Below, one piece after another: positions 9,505-17,604 of a DNA stretch of 64,000 nt. The translations under genes were made by a program, and so were the position numbers. Under the pieces are notes generated by a model, which was not told where the DNA came from, made no database searches, and saw only the letters and a program-made list of their open reading frames with translations. Origin of the DNA: Micromonospora halophytica. Its GTDB lineage: Bacteria; Actinomycetota; Actinomycetes; Mycobacteriales; Micromonosporaceae. The stretch is taken from NCBI RefSeq assembly GCF_900090245.1, contig NZ_FMDN01000005.1:248001-312000 (forward strand). Direction: 5' to 3'. Each line of letters starts with the position of its first letter. Position 1 is the stretch's first letter.

Positions 9505-10320
9505 TCAGCCCACCTCGAAGACCTTCTCCAGGTACGCCGCCACGCCGTCCTCGGTGTTCGCCCCGGTCACCTCGTCGGCGATCGCCAGGACGGCGGGGTG
9601 CGCGTTGGCCACCGCCACCGCCCGTCCGGCCCAGGTCAGCATCGGCACGTCGTTCGGCATGTCACCGAAGGCGAGCACGTCCTGCTCGGTCACGCCGAGC
9701 CGTTCGGCGTACCAGGCGAGCCCGGCCGCCTTGGTCACCCCGGCGGCGGAGATCTCCACCAGCCCGCTGTACGACGAGTGGGTCGCCTCGGCCAGCCCCT
9801 GCAGCGCCCCGGCGACCAGCTCGACGAAGGCGTCCGGGTCCTGCTCGCCGGCGCGGGCCAGCAGCTTCACCGCCGGGGCCGAGAGCAGCTCCTCCGGCGA
9901 CTCGACGGCCCGGATCGCGTCGTGGTCGGCGTCCCAGCGCAGCGGGTAGTGCGCCTCGTGCCGCATCTGCCGGCTGTCCACGATCTCCACCGCGAAGCTC
10001 ACGTCGGGCACCGCCGCGCGCAGTCGCCGGGCCACCTCGGCGAGGTGTTCCGGGGCGAGCGGGTCGGCCCGGAGCACCTCGTCGGTGGCCGGGTCGTAGA
10101 CCACCGCGCCGTTGGCGCAGATCGCCGGTAGCGGGGCGGGCAGCTGGTCGTACACGAGCTGGAGCCAACGGATCGGACGGCCGGTGACCAGCACGACCGG
10201 CGTGCCCCGCGCGGAGATCCGCTCCAGCACCGCGGCGGTTCGGGCGCTGAGCGTACGGTCGTCGGCGAGCAGGGTGCCGTCGATGTCGGTGGCGACGAGC
10301 CGGGGTGGGACTCCCATCAT
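9505..10320 (-). CDS. Cof-type HAD-superfamily phosphatase (second of pair)
   Basis: The 271-residue product is a Cof/IIB HAD hydrolase. Motif I DIDGTL is near residue 9, motif II VTGRP near 46, and motif IV FGDMPNDVPML near the C-terminus. A large cap domain lies between. Such enzymes dephosphorylate small phosphometabolites. Its ATG overlaps the stop of the upstream HAD gene as ATGA, so the two are translationally coupled paralogues with the same layout. Confidence 0.92.
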   Translation of the reverse strand: MMGVPPRLVATDIDGTLLADDRTLSARTAAVLERISARGTPVVLVTGRPIRWLQLVYDQLPAPLPAICANGAVVYDPATDEVLRADPLAPEHLAEVARRLRAAVPDVSFAVEIVDSRQMRHEAHYPLRWDADHDAIRAVESPEELLSAPAVKLLARAGEQDPDAFVELVAGALQGLAEATHSSYSGLVEISAAGVTKAAGLAWYAERLGVTEQDVLAFGDMPNDVPMLTWAGRAVAVANAHPAVLAIADEVTGANTEDGVAAYLEKVFEVG

Positions 10321-11138
10321 CGGGACAGTAGTCGGTCCAGGTAGACCGCGACTCCGTCGTCGTCGTTGCGCAAGGTCACCTCGTCGGCCGCGGCCCGGAC
10401 CTCCGGGTGGGCGTTCGACACCGCCACCCGGGCCCACCCGGCCCAGCCGAACATCGGCAGGTCGTTCGGCATGTCCCCGAAGACCAGCACCTCCGCCGGG
10501 TCCACGCCCAACCGCTCGGCGACCACGCTCAGGCCGGTGGCCTTGTCCACCCCCGGCGGGCAGATCTCGATGAACCCCAACCCGGCCTGGGTCAGCGTGG
10601 CGACCTGTGGCGGGATGATCTCGCGCGCCACGGCCAGCAGTTCGTCGACGTGGTGGTCGGCGGTACGCGCGAACGCCTTGATCACGTCGGCGGAGAGGCA
10701 CTCGGCGCGGCTGCGCGCCTCGAACCGGTCCTGGTACGGCCAGCTCGGGTGGTAGTCGCCCCAGAGCGGCGCGTCGTGCTCGTCGGACGCCTCGACCATC
10801 ACGGTGAGCGGGCCCGCCGCCGCCTCCAGGTCGGCCAGGAGCATGGCCAGCACCTCACCCGACAGCCGCTCGTCCCGGAGCACCAGCGGGCCGGCCGGAT
10901 CGCTCTGGTCCACCACGCAGCCGCCTCCGGCCATCACCAGGAAGTCGGCGGCGCGGATGTCGTTGCGGGTCAGCTCCTTCAGCCGGGGGCCGCGGCCGGT
11001 GGCGCCGACCACCGGGATACCGGCGGCCCGCACCCGGTCGAGCACCTCGTGCGTGTACGCCGAGACGGTGTCGTCGCTGCGGACGAGCGTCCCGTCGAGG
11101 TCGGTGGCGATCAGCTTGGGCAGTCCCGGGCGGGTCAT
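10317..11138 (-). CDS. Cof-type HAD-superfamily phosphatase (first of pair)
   Basis: The 273-residue product has HAD motif I DLDGTLVRSD near residue 13, motif II GATGRGPR near 47, a Lys in VIKAFA, and motif IV FGDMPNDLPMFGW. It is a paralogue of the downstream gene, which it overlaps by 4 bp; the pair probably arose by tandem duplication and may differ in substrate. A strong GGAGGAG ribosome-binding site sits 3-4 nt before the ATG at 11138. Confidence 0.92.
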   Translation of the reverse strand: MTRPGLPKLIATDLDGTLVRSDDTVSAYTHEVLDRVRAAGIPVVGATGRGPRLKELTRNDIRAADFLVMAGGGCVVDQSDPAGPLVLRDERLSGEVLAMLLADLEAAAGPLTVMVEASDEHDAPLWGDYHPSWPYQDRFEARSRAECLSADVIKAFARTADHHVDELLAVAREIIPPQVATLTQAGLGFIEICPPGVDKATGLSVVAERLGVDPAEVLVFGDMPNDLPMFGWAGWARVAVSNAHPEVRAAADEVTLRNDDDGVAVYLDRLLSR

Positions 11139-11321
11139 GGCTCCTCCTTCGCCCGCCGCCGTCGCAGCCAGCCGTTCTCGGTCGTCGGTGCCTCGACCGG
11201 GGTTGACGGCGGGCAGCAACCGTACCTCGCGGAACCGGCCGCAACCATGACTTCCCGACGAACCGGGTGCCAACGCCCGGTGGCCTGCTCCACACCCCCG
11301 GCGCTGCGCCGCAGACGTCGG

Positions 11322-12041
11322 TCAGGCTTCCGGATCCCGGCGGGCGAACGGGACGGTCGGAGCAACCGTCAGATCGGCGGGGGCCGGGGGTCGGGACTCC
11401 TCCCCGCGCCCCGGCCGGCGGAAGTCGACCGGATCGGCCTCCGTTTCGGGGCCCGGCGCGGGGGACCCGGCCGGCTGCCGGCCGGCGACCTGGAGCGCCG
11501 CCCCGAGCAGCGCCGCCGCGACGAACGCCATCACCAGGCCCCGCCCGTACGTCACCCGGAAACCGTCGTCGGTGGAGTAGAAGAGCGCCCGTTGCCCGGA
11601 GCCGTCCAACGACAGGGCGGTCGCGGTCAGCAGCGCCAGCAGTGCGCCGGCCACGGCCAGGCCGGCCACCCGGGCCTCCCGTCGGACGGCCGGACCGCCC
11701 CGCAGGGCGAGCGCCACGGCGACGGCGAGCAACAGCAGCCCCACCAGGTACGCGACCCCGAAGCCGCCGATCTCGGACACCCCGTTCGGCACCTGGATGG
11801 TGGCCTCGCCCTCCGGCCCGCCGTTCGGCAGCGTCAGCACCAGCCACTCGCCCAGCAGGGAAGCCATCGCCGCCACCGCGCCGAGGGCGGCCACCACCAG
11901 GGGCAGCCGGCCGTCCGACCGGAGGCCGGCCAGTCCGCCCCCGAACCGCCGGGTCGGGGCGTCCTCCGCCGCGCCCCACTCCACGACGGTCGTCCCGTCG
12001 GAACGGTCGTCCTGTCGCGGGACCGGGTGTTCCTGTGACAT
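11322..12041 (-). CDS. Four-helix membrane protein of unknown function
   Basis: The 239-residue protein has a hydrophilic acidic N-terminus (about 1-45) and about four membrane segments: LPLVVAALGAVAAMASLLGE (46-65), a segment around AYLVGLLLLAVAVALAL (98-114), AGLAVAGALLALLTATAL and GLVMAFVAAALLGAALQVAG. The C-terminal tail is Pro/Glu-rich. I do not recognise a family beyond uncharacterised actinobacterial membrane proteins. It lies 183 bp upstream of the HAD pair on the same strand and is not obviously linked to it. Confidence 0.75.
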   Translation of the reverse strand: MSQEHPVPRQDDRSDGTTVVEWGAAEDAPTRRFGGGLAGLRSDGRLPLVVAALGAVAAMASLLGEWLVLTLPNGGPEGEATIQVPNGVSEIGGFGVAYLVGLLLLAVAVALALRGGPAVRREARVAGLAVAGALLALLTATALSLDGSGQRALFYSTDDGFRVTYGRGLVMAFVAAALLGAALQVAGRQPAGSPAPGPETEADPVDFRRPGRGEESRPPAPADLTVAPTVPFARRDPEA

Positions 12042-12170
12042 GGGGATAACCTTCCGCTGTCCCGGGCCTGCCCCGCATCATGTCACGCCCGACCGCGACG
12101 CCCGGGGAGCGTGAGCCGGGGCTCGGAACGGACGGTCGCCGGCCGGAACGGTTTCGGTTAGCGTCGCAGC

Positions 12171-12602
12171 ATGTCTATCCGTACCGCTTCCGCACGTTGG
12201 CAGGGCAACCTCACCGAGGGTTCCGGGACCGTCCGCACCGGCAAGGGCGGCCTGACCGGGGACTACTCCTTCAAGTCCCGCTTCGAGGAGGGCGAGGGGA
12301 CCAACCCCGAGGAGCTGATCGGTGCCGCGCACGCCGGCTGCTTCTCGATGGCCCTCTCCAAGCAGCTCGCCGACGCGGGCGCCGCCGACACCTCGGTGGA
12401 GACCACCGCGAAGGTGCACTTCGACAAGACCGACGCGGGCATGACCGTGACCCGGATCGACCTGGAGACGGTCGGTCAGGTGCCGGGCATGGACGAGGCG
12501 CAGTTCACCAAGCTGGCGGAGGTCGCCAAGGAGAACTGCCCGATCTCGCGGCTGCTCTCCCCGGGCGCCCGGATCACCCTGAGCGCCCGACTCGCCTCCT
12601 GA
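12171..12602 (+). CDS. OsmC-family peroxiredoxin
   Basis: The 143-residue product is an OsmC/Ohr-family thiol peroxidase that reduces organic hydroperoxides. Both redox cysteines are present: HAGCFSMAL near residue 60 and ENCPIS near 125. The glycine-rich YSFKSRFEEGEGTNPEELIGAA precedes the first. The length suits the OsmC branch. The ATG at 12171 follows TAGCGT by 6 nt, so the transcript is probably leaderless. Confidence 0.93.
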   Translation: MSIRTASARWQGNLTEGSGTVRTGKGGLTGDYSFKSRFEEGEGTNPEELIGAAHAGCFSMALSKQLADAGAADTSVETTAKVHFDKTDAGMTVTRIDLETVGQVPGMDEAQFTKLAEVAKENCPISRLLSPGARITLSARLAS

Positions 12603-12610
12603 CCCACCCC

Positions 12611-12646
12611 GGACGCCGCCCGCCCCTTCCCGGGTGGGCGGCGTCC
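12611..12646 (+). terminator. Terminator hairpin after osmC-like gene
   Basis: GGACGCCGCCC at 12611-12621 pairs perfectly with GGGCGGCGTCC at 12636-12646 across a 14-nt loop, beginning 9 nt after the stop codon. Confidence 0.65.
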
Positions 12647-12750
12647 GCGCGTCCGCCCGACTGCACTTCGGTGTCGGTCGGCACTCTTTCCGGCACCGTG
12701 CACGGATCTTGACGCGGCCGACCGGCCCGAGTTCGGGGACAATGGACGAC

Positions 12751-13101
12751 GTGCCGGTGGAGATGAGCCGTGAGCGCTTCGAGGAACTGGTCGGCGAGGC
12801 ACTCGACGAGGTGCCCGAGGAGCTGCTCGGGCTGATGAGCAACGTGGTGATCCTGGTCGAGGACGATCCGCCGCCCGGGGAGGACCTGCTCGGCCTCTAC
12901 GAGGGGCACGCCCTCACCGAGCGCGGCTGGGACTACGCCGGGGTGCTGCCCGACCGGATCCTCATCTACCGCCGCCCGATCCTGCGGATCTGCGACACCG
13001 AGGACGACGTCGTCGACGAGGTGGCGGTGACCGTGGTCCACGAGATCGCCCACCACTTCGGCATCGACGACGAGCGGCTGCACGCCCTGGGCTGGGGCTG
13101 A
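12751..13101 (+). CDS. Zincin-like metallopeptidase family protein
   Basis: The 116-residue protein belongs to the short metallopeptidase/possible zinc-metallopeptidase family (DUF1025-like, zincin fold). Family cues are SRERFEELVGEALDEVPEEL at the N-terminus and the metal site VVHEIAHHFGIDDERLHALGW, with HExxH plus a downstream Asp. The GTG at 12751 is chosen because a GACAAT -10-like hexamer ends 7 nt before it; an ATG at 12742 or 12763 is also in frame. Substrates of this family are not established. Confidence 0.85.
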   Translation: MPVEMSRERFEELVGEALDEVPEELLGLMSNVVILVEDDPPPGEDLLGLYEGHALTERGWDYAGVLPDRILIYRRPILRICDTEDDVVDEVAVTVVHEIAHHFGIDDERLHALGWG

Positions 13102-13178
13102 CGCCCCGCTCGGCGGATGCCGCCCGTTGCGGCGGGAGCCTACGGTTGGGGAGCACACCCCGAATCAGGAGGAAGACC

Positions 13179-13907
13179 ATGCGCAGCGCGCTGTTCTCCG
13201 CGGAGAACCTCGAGAAGGAGTCCGCCCAGCCCGGCATGCGGCTGCAGAACTCCAAGATGCTGAAGATCGAACTCAACGGCGAGGCCATGGCCCGCGTCGG
13301 ATCGATGGTGGCGTACCAGGGTCAGGTGCAGTTCCAGGCACTCGGCTCGGGCGGCATCGGCAAGTTCATCAAGCAGCGGCTGACCGGTGAGGGCGTGCCG
13401 CTGATGAAGCTGAGCGGCCAGGGTGACGTCTTTCTCGCCGAGCTGGCCAAGGACGTGCACATCATCGACCTGGAGCCGGGCGACGCCCTCTCCATCAACG
13501 GCTCCAGCGTGCTGGCCTTCGACTCCACCCTGTCGTACGACATCAAGATGGTCGGCGGCGCGGGCATGGCCTCCTCGTCCGGCCTGTTCAACTGCGTCTT
13601 CACCGGTCACGGCCGGATCGCCATCACCACCAAGGGCACCCCGGTGGTGCTCAACGTCGACGCCCCCACCTACGTCGACCCGCAGGCCGCGGTCTGCTGG
13701 TCGGCCAACCTCCAGACCGGCTACCACCGGGCGGAGCAGCTCGGCCTGGGCACGCTGCTCGGCCGCAGCACCGGTGAGGCGTTCACGATGAGCTTCGCCG
13801 GCCAGGGCTTCGTGGTGGTCCAGCCGTCGGAGGAGCCGCCGGTCATGGGCAGCGGCGCCCAGCAGCAGCAGCAACAGGGCGGTCTGCTCGGCGGTCTGCT
13901 CAGCTGA
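13179..13907 (+). CDS. AIM24 family protein
   Basis: The 242-residue product matches the AIM24/TRAP-like family: a beta-rich fold with KIELNGEAMARVGSMVAYQG, QGDVFLAELAKDVHIIDL and GLFNCVFTGHGRIAI. The role is unknown in bacteria; the yeast relative supports mitochondrial biogenesis. The C-terminus carries a glutamine run (QQQQQQ) followed by a repeated GGLL. AGGAGGAAG lies 3 nt before the ATG at 13179, and a TACGGT -10-like hexamer is at 13141-13146. No signal peptide is seen. Confidence 0.9.
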   Translation: MRSALFSAENLEKESAQPGMRLQNSKMLKIELNGEAMARVGSMVAYQGQVQFQALGSGGIGKFIKQRLTGEGVPLMKLSGQGDVFLAELAKDVHIIDLEPGDALSINGSSVLAFDSTLSYDIKMVGGAGMASSSGLFNCVFTGHGRIAITTKGTPVVLNVDAPTYVDPQAAVCWSANLQTGYHRAEQLGLGTLLGRSTGEAFTMSFAGQGFVVVQPSEEPPVMGSGAQQQQQQGGLLGGLLS

Positions 13908-13914
13908 GAGCGTT

Positions 13915-13943
13915 GGCGGGGCGCCCGGCCCGGGCGCCCCGCC
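13915..13943. terminator. Bidirectional terminator hairpin
   Basis: This is a perfect palindrome of 14 bp on each side of one centre base (GGCGGGGCGCCCGG and its complement). It sits between the convergent AIM24 and pheA stops and would form a long GC stem with a small opened loop. Confidence 0.75.
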
Positions 13944-13946
13944 GGC

Positions 13947-14903
13947 TCAGGTCAGCTCGCCGCGCCGCAGTCGGGCCAGCCAGGCCGCCGCGTCGGCGTA
14001 GTCGGCGTCGGAGAGCCCGGCCGGAGCCGGGACCGGCCGCTCACCCGCCCCGTCGACCCACCGGTGCCGGGGGTACGACCCGAGGAAACGCACGTCGGCA
14101 CAGACCCGGCGCAGCCCCTGCAACGCCTCGCCCATCCGGACGTCCGCGACATGCCCGGTGCCGTCGAGGAAGAAAACGTACCGGCCCAGCGCCTCGCCCG
14201 TGGGGCGGGACTCGATCCGGGACAGGTTGACCCCGCGTACGGCCAGCTCCATCAGCACCGAGAGCAGCGCGCCCACCCGGTCGTGGGCGATGTAGACCGC
14301 CAGCGAGGTGACGTCGTCCCCGGTCGGGGGCGGTGGCGGGCCGGGGCGGGACACCAGCGCGAAGCGGGTCACCGCGTCCGGGTGGTCCGCGATCTTGTCG
14401 GCGAGCACTGCGAGCCGGTGCCGGGCGGCCCCTATCGGCGCGCAGATCGCCGCGTCGTACTCGCCGGCCGCCGCGCCGGCCGCCGCCGCGCCGTTGGAGA
14501 GCACGTCGACCACGGTGGCGTCGGGCAGGTGCTCGCGCAGCCAGTTCCGGCACTGGGTGGACGCCTGCGGGTGGGCGGCGACGTCGCGCACCGACTCCAG
14601 GGTGATGCCGGGGCGGGCACCGAGCACGAACTCGACGGGCAGGATCACCTCGCGGGTGATCACCAACGGGTCCCCCTCGGCGAGTTCGTCCAGGGTCACC
14701 CCCACCGCGCCGCCGATCGAGTTCTCCAGCGGCACCAGGGCGGCGTCCGCCTCGCCCGCCCGTACGCAGTCCAGCGCCTCACCGACGCTGCGTGCCGGCG
14801 TACGACTGCCGTGCTCGGCGGCGGGGACGGTGCGCAGCGCCTGCTCGGCGAAGGTCCCCTCGGGGCCGAGGTAGACGAAGCGGGTCGGCGGTGTTCCGGG
14901 CAT
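13947..14903 (-). CDS. pheA: Prephenate dehydratase
   Basis: The 318-residue enzyme converts prephenate to phenylpyruvate in phenylalanine synthesis. The catalytic domain has YLGPEGTFAEQAL at the start, VPLENSIGGAV near residue 78, and the TRFALVSR signature near 183. A C-terminal ACT regulatory domain follows with GVNLSRIESRP, the phenylalanine-binding ESRP motif, and YVFFLDGTGH. This is the monofunctional form common in actinobacteria. The ATG at 14903 sits 7 nt from a TAGGCT -10 hexamer, suggesting a leaderless start inside the 3' end region of the upstream lipoprotein gene; a GTG at 14921 is the alternative. Confidence 0.96.
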   Translation of the reverse strand: MPGTPPTRFVYLGPEGTFAEQALRTVPAAEHGSRTPARSVGEALDCVRAGEADAALVPLENSIGGAVGVTLDELAEGDPLVITREVILPVEFVLGARPGITLESVRDVAAHPQASTQCRNWLREHLPDATVVDVLSNGAAAAGAAAGEYDAAICAPIGAARHRLAVLADKIADHPDAVTRFALVSRPGPPPPPTGDDVTSLAVYIAHDRVGALLSVLMELAVRGVNLSRIESRPTGEALGRYVFFLDGTGHVADVRMGEALQGLRRVCADVRFLGSYPRHRWVDGAGERPVPAPAGLSDADYADAAAWLARLRRGELT

Positions 14904-14913
14904 GTCACCCAGC

Positions 14914-15501
14914 CTACGCACCCGGCATCACCCCCGGGCCGGCGTCGCAGGCCAACGTCCGGACGGCGGGTGGCGCGGCGGCGCGTACCTCGATCGAGCA
15001 GACGTCCGTGCCGGCGGTGACCAGGCGCAGCGCGCCCGGCTCGCCCCGGGTGACCACCTGGAGCTCCTCGTGGCCGGTCACGGCGAGCACGGTGTACTGC
15101 CAGCCGTCGGCGCAGAGCGGACCGGTGGTGGCCCGGACCCGGACATCGGCCGGCAGCACCCGACCGCGCAGCAGCCCCACCACGCGGTCGGCCGACGGTC
15201 GCCCCGCGCACGCGGTGGCGACCGCCGCCGGAGTGGGACCGGGCGGCGTGAGCGGGGTGGTCGGGGGCGACGTCACGGCGGGCGGGAAGCCGGGGGCGGC
15301 GGTGACCGGCGCAACCGCCGTGGGCACGCCGCCCGGCAGCGCCCCGAGGGTGGGTGGCCCGCCGACGCCCGGCGAGGTGGCCGGGACGGCGGCACCCCCG
15401 GCCGGCGGGGCGCCGCAGCCGGCGAGCGGCAGGACGGCGAGCAGGGTGCCGGCCACGGCCAGCCGGCGCGAGGTGGTGTGGTGCGGTGGGTCAGGCGGCA
15501 C
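14914..15501 (-). CDS. Putative lipoprotein of unknown function
   Basis: The 195-residue product has a signal peptide with a lipobox (LLAVLPLAGCG, Cys near residue 29), then a Pro/Ala/Thr/Gly-rich linker to about residue 95. A small C-terminal domain contains three or four cysteines (ACAGRPS, LCADGW, VCSIEV, LACDAG) that could form disulfides. No family was recognised. It ends 10 bp upstream of pheA, but pheA appears to have its own promoter, so co-transcription does not imply shared function. Confidence 0.7.
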   Translation of the reverse strand: MPPDPPHHTTSRRLAVAGTLLAVLPLAGCGAPPAGGAAVPATSPGVGGPPTLGALPGGVPTAVAPVTAAPGFPPAVTSPPTTPLTPPGPTPAAVATACAGRPSADRVVGLLRGRVLPADVRVRATTGPLCADGWQYTVLAVTGHEELQVVTRGEPGALRLVTAGTDVCSIEVRAAAPPAVRTLACDAGPGVMPGA

Positions 15502-15605
15502 GGCCGGTCCTCAGGGGGCGAGCCTCAACGGCATCGAGACGGGTCGTTGCGGCCGGGTGGCCGGTGCGCCCATGGTAGGAGGATCGGGCGGCGGCGGGAA
15601 GGCTG

Positions 15606-15995
15606 TCAGCGCAGGACGCGGTGCCCGGCGCGTTCCAGCGCGGCGGTCGCCTCGCCGAGGCGTACCGCGGGAACCAGCACATGGTCGGTGTCGTACGTGG
15701 AGAAGGCCACCACGTTGACCCGGGCCGCGGCGAGCGGGCCCACCAGGGCGGCCAGGGTGCCGGTGACCGGCGCGTCCACCGGCCCGACGATCCGCAGGCA
15801 CCGCCACTCGGTCTCCACCACCGCCTGTCCGGGCGTGCGGTCGGCGGGGCAGATCACCGAGATCCCGTCGGCCGTCCAACTCACGGTCACCACGTCGGCG
15901 TGCCCCGGCTCGGCCCACAGTCCGGACGGCAGCGGTGTCCCGGCCGGCAGCCGGCACACCGCGTACTCACCCGGGAGCAGCGCGAGATCGAGCAT
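15606..15995 (-). CDS. ACT domain-containing protein
   Basis: The 129-residue protein looks like a stand-alone pair of ACT-type domains, of the ACT_3/ACT_7 type also seen in CASTOR-like amino-acid sensors. The second domain is clear in IVGPVDAPVTGTLAALVGPLAAARVNVVAFSTYDTDHVLV. Stand-alone ACT proteins usually bind amino acids. The ATG at 15995 follows TAAGGT by 6 nt, so it is probably leaderless. Proximity to pheA is suggestive but they are separated by the lipoprotein gene. Confidence 0.82.
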   Translation of the reverse strand: MLDLALLPGEYAVCRLPAGTPLPSGLWAEPGHADVVTVSWTADGISVICPADRTPGQAVVETEWRCLRIVGPVDAPVTGTLAALVGPLAAARVNVVAFSTYDTDHVLVPAVRLGEATAALERAGHRVLR

Positions 15996-16059
15996 GAGGG
16001 CACCTTACGGCGTCGGTGGGCCCTGGTGCTGCGGCGTGCGGCAGCCGCCACACGACGGC

Positions 16060-16521
16060 TCAGACCTGGGAGAAGAAGGTGAGCGAGCCGGCAACGTCGC
16101 CGTCGGTGAGCACCGGAGTCGAGATGGCGTCCACGGTGGCGTCCGGCGCGTTGTCGTCGCCGGCGGCCTGCACCCGCAGCAGACCCCGGGCGAGCCGGCC
16201 GGAGTGCAGCGCGAGCAGCGGCGGGATCTTGTCGGTCTCCTGCTCGGTGAGCTCGCCGCGGGCCGCGGTGAAGTCGAGCAGCCGCAGGCCGCCCTTCAGC
16301 AGCGGCAGGCCGACCACGTCCTCCGGGGCGCCGAGGCAGAGCAGGCGGCAGCCGGACGCCGAGATGGCCACCACCCGGGTCTCCGCGTCGATCAGCAGGC
16401 AGGGCTCGTCGGCGTGGGAGACGGTGGCGGACCACTGGCCGACGTTGTCGGACTCCTGCTCCGGCGGTGTCCGCGAGGTTGGTGCGAACACTTCCGAGAG
16501 CGAGAGTTCGACGTGGGCCAC
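16060..16521 (-). CDS. PAS-like domain protein
   Basis: The 153-residue soluble protein has a PAS-like core: CLLIDAETRVVAISASGCRLLC, then VVGLPLLKGGLRLLDF, and a closing strand GDVAGSLTFF. No kinase or cyclase domain is attached, so it may be a stand-alone sensor. The GTG at 16521 is chosen because AGGAGG lies 4-5 nt before it; an in-frame start at 16554 is weaker. Confidence 0.6.
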   Translation of the reverse strand: MAHVELSLSEVFAPTSRTPPEQESDNVGQWSATVSHADEPCLLIDAETRVVAISASGCRLLCLGAPEDVVGLPLLKGGLRLLDFTAARGELTEQETDKIPPLLALHSGRLARGLLRVQAAGDDNAPDATVDAISTPVLTDGDVAGSLTFFSQV

Positions 16522-16703
16522 CGCGCCTCCTATGTACACCGACGGTCCGTCCACGCTAGCCGGTCGATTCGACAGGCGCTCGACCGCGCTCGTGCCACCG
16601 GCCGCCGTTGACGTTCGGATGCCCGGACCGACCGGACGGCCGGCGACGGCGCGGTCCGAGGGTGCCTCTCGGCGGCCCTGGCCGCGTGCCGTCGCCGGTG
16701 ACG

Positions 16704-17441
16704 TTACCGGCGGGCGGCCGGCTTGTCAGCGGCCGTTCGGCCCTCCTCGTACCACCGGTAGTCGGCGGCCGGACGGTACGTGCCGTTGAGCCAGGTCTGC
16801 GGCTGCTGCGCGATCCGGGACAGCTTCTCGGCGGTCGCCGGGCTGATCCGGTTGCCGCCGGCGACGAGGAGCCGGTCCAGCTCCCGATGGGTCGCCATGA
16901 GGCAGTCCTTGGGCAGGCCGTACACGCTGATGACGCCGGAGCCGACGAAGGTCAGCACCGGCGTCACCGGGATCGGCAGGCCGACGGCTTCAGAGAGCGC
17001 TTTGCTCGCCCGCTTGGCGTCCCGGCGGGCCTCGGCCACGTACGGCGGCCGCTTGCCGTTGATCTGCACCACGTCGCCGGCCACCAGCACGCGGGCCCGC
17101 CCGTGGTCGGCGATGCTCACCGCGAAGAGCCCGCTCGGGCCGATGGCGAGGAAACCGGCCCGGTCCTCCTGCCCGCGGTCGAGCAACGCGTCGGGGGCGT
17201 CCGTGCGCGGCCACTCGATGACGTGCCAGGCGGGGCCGAGGTGGTCGAGTTGGCCGAGCGCCCGGGCCCCGGCCGCCTCCAGGCGGCGGGCGTCCCGCTC
17301 GGCCCGACGGCGGCGGGCCCACTCCAACGGACCCGGCCGGGCCGGCTGGAGCGCGGAGGGCGCTTCCGTCCGGGGGTGCGGCACCGCCACGGGCGGCAGT
17401 GCCCGGGTGGGTACGGCTCGGCGAGCGGGAAAGACAGTCAT
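16704..17441 (-). CDS. NERD-like nuclease-related domain protein
   Basis: The 245-residue product has a basic helical N-terminus (RRRRAERDARRLEAAGARALGQL) and a central domain resembling NERD: FLAIGPSGLFAVSI, VQINGKRPPYVAEARRDAKRAS and VTPVLTFVG. NERD domains are distantly related to nuclease folds and occur in DNA-processing and defence contexts, but the usual catalytic residues are not clear here. GGAGGTCGCG precedes the ATG at 17441. It is divergent from arcA with about 160 bp between starts. Confidence 0.6.
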   Translation of the reverse strand: MTVFPARRAVPTRALPPVAVPHPRTEAPSALQPARPGPLEWARRRRAERDARRLEAAGARALGQLDHLGPAWHVIEWPRTDAPDALLDRGQEDRAGFLAIGPSGLFAVSIADHGRARVLVAGDVVQINGKRPPYVAEARRDAKRASKALSEAVGLPIPVTPVLTFVGSGVISVYGLPKDCLMATHRELDRLLVAGGNRISPATAEKLSRIAQQPQTWLNGTYRPAADYRWYEEGRTAADKPAARR

Positions 17442-17604
17442 CGCGACCTCCGGCAAAAGGTCCCTCGAAGTTATGTCCTCACTACCCTACGTTGCCATCC
17501 CGGGGGTTCGGCAAGTTGGAGCGCCGGAATGAGTGCGGATGAATGCCATATTCATCCACAGTTCTTCCCGTGAACACTGCTCATACCTGTCCTACGCTGC
17601 GAGG

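Noticed and set aside
15511-15573. Twenty-codon ORF upstream of the lipoprotein gene
   Set aside because: It has no ribosome-binding site or coupling to the next gene; its high Pro/Arg content fits chance.
17552-17560. Functional DnaA box before arcA
   Set aside because: TCATCCACA matches only the degenerate consensus and stands alone.
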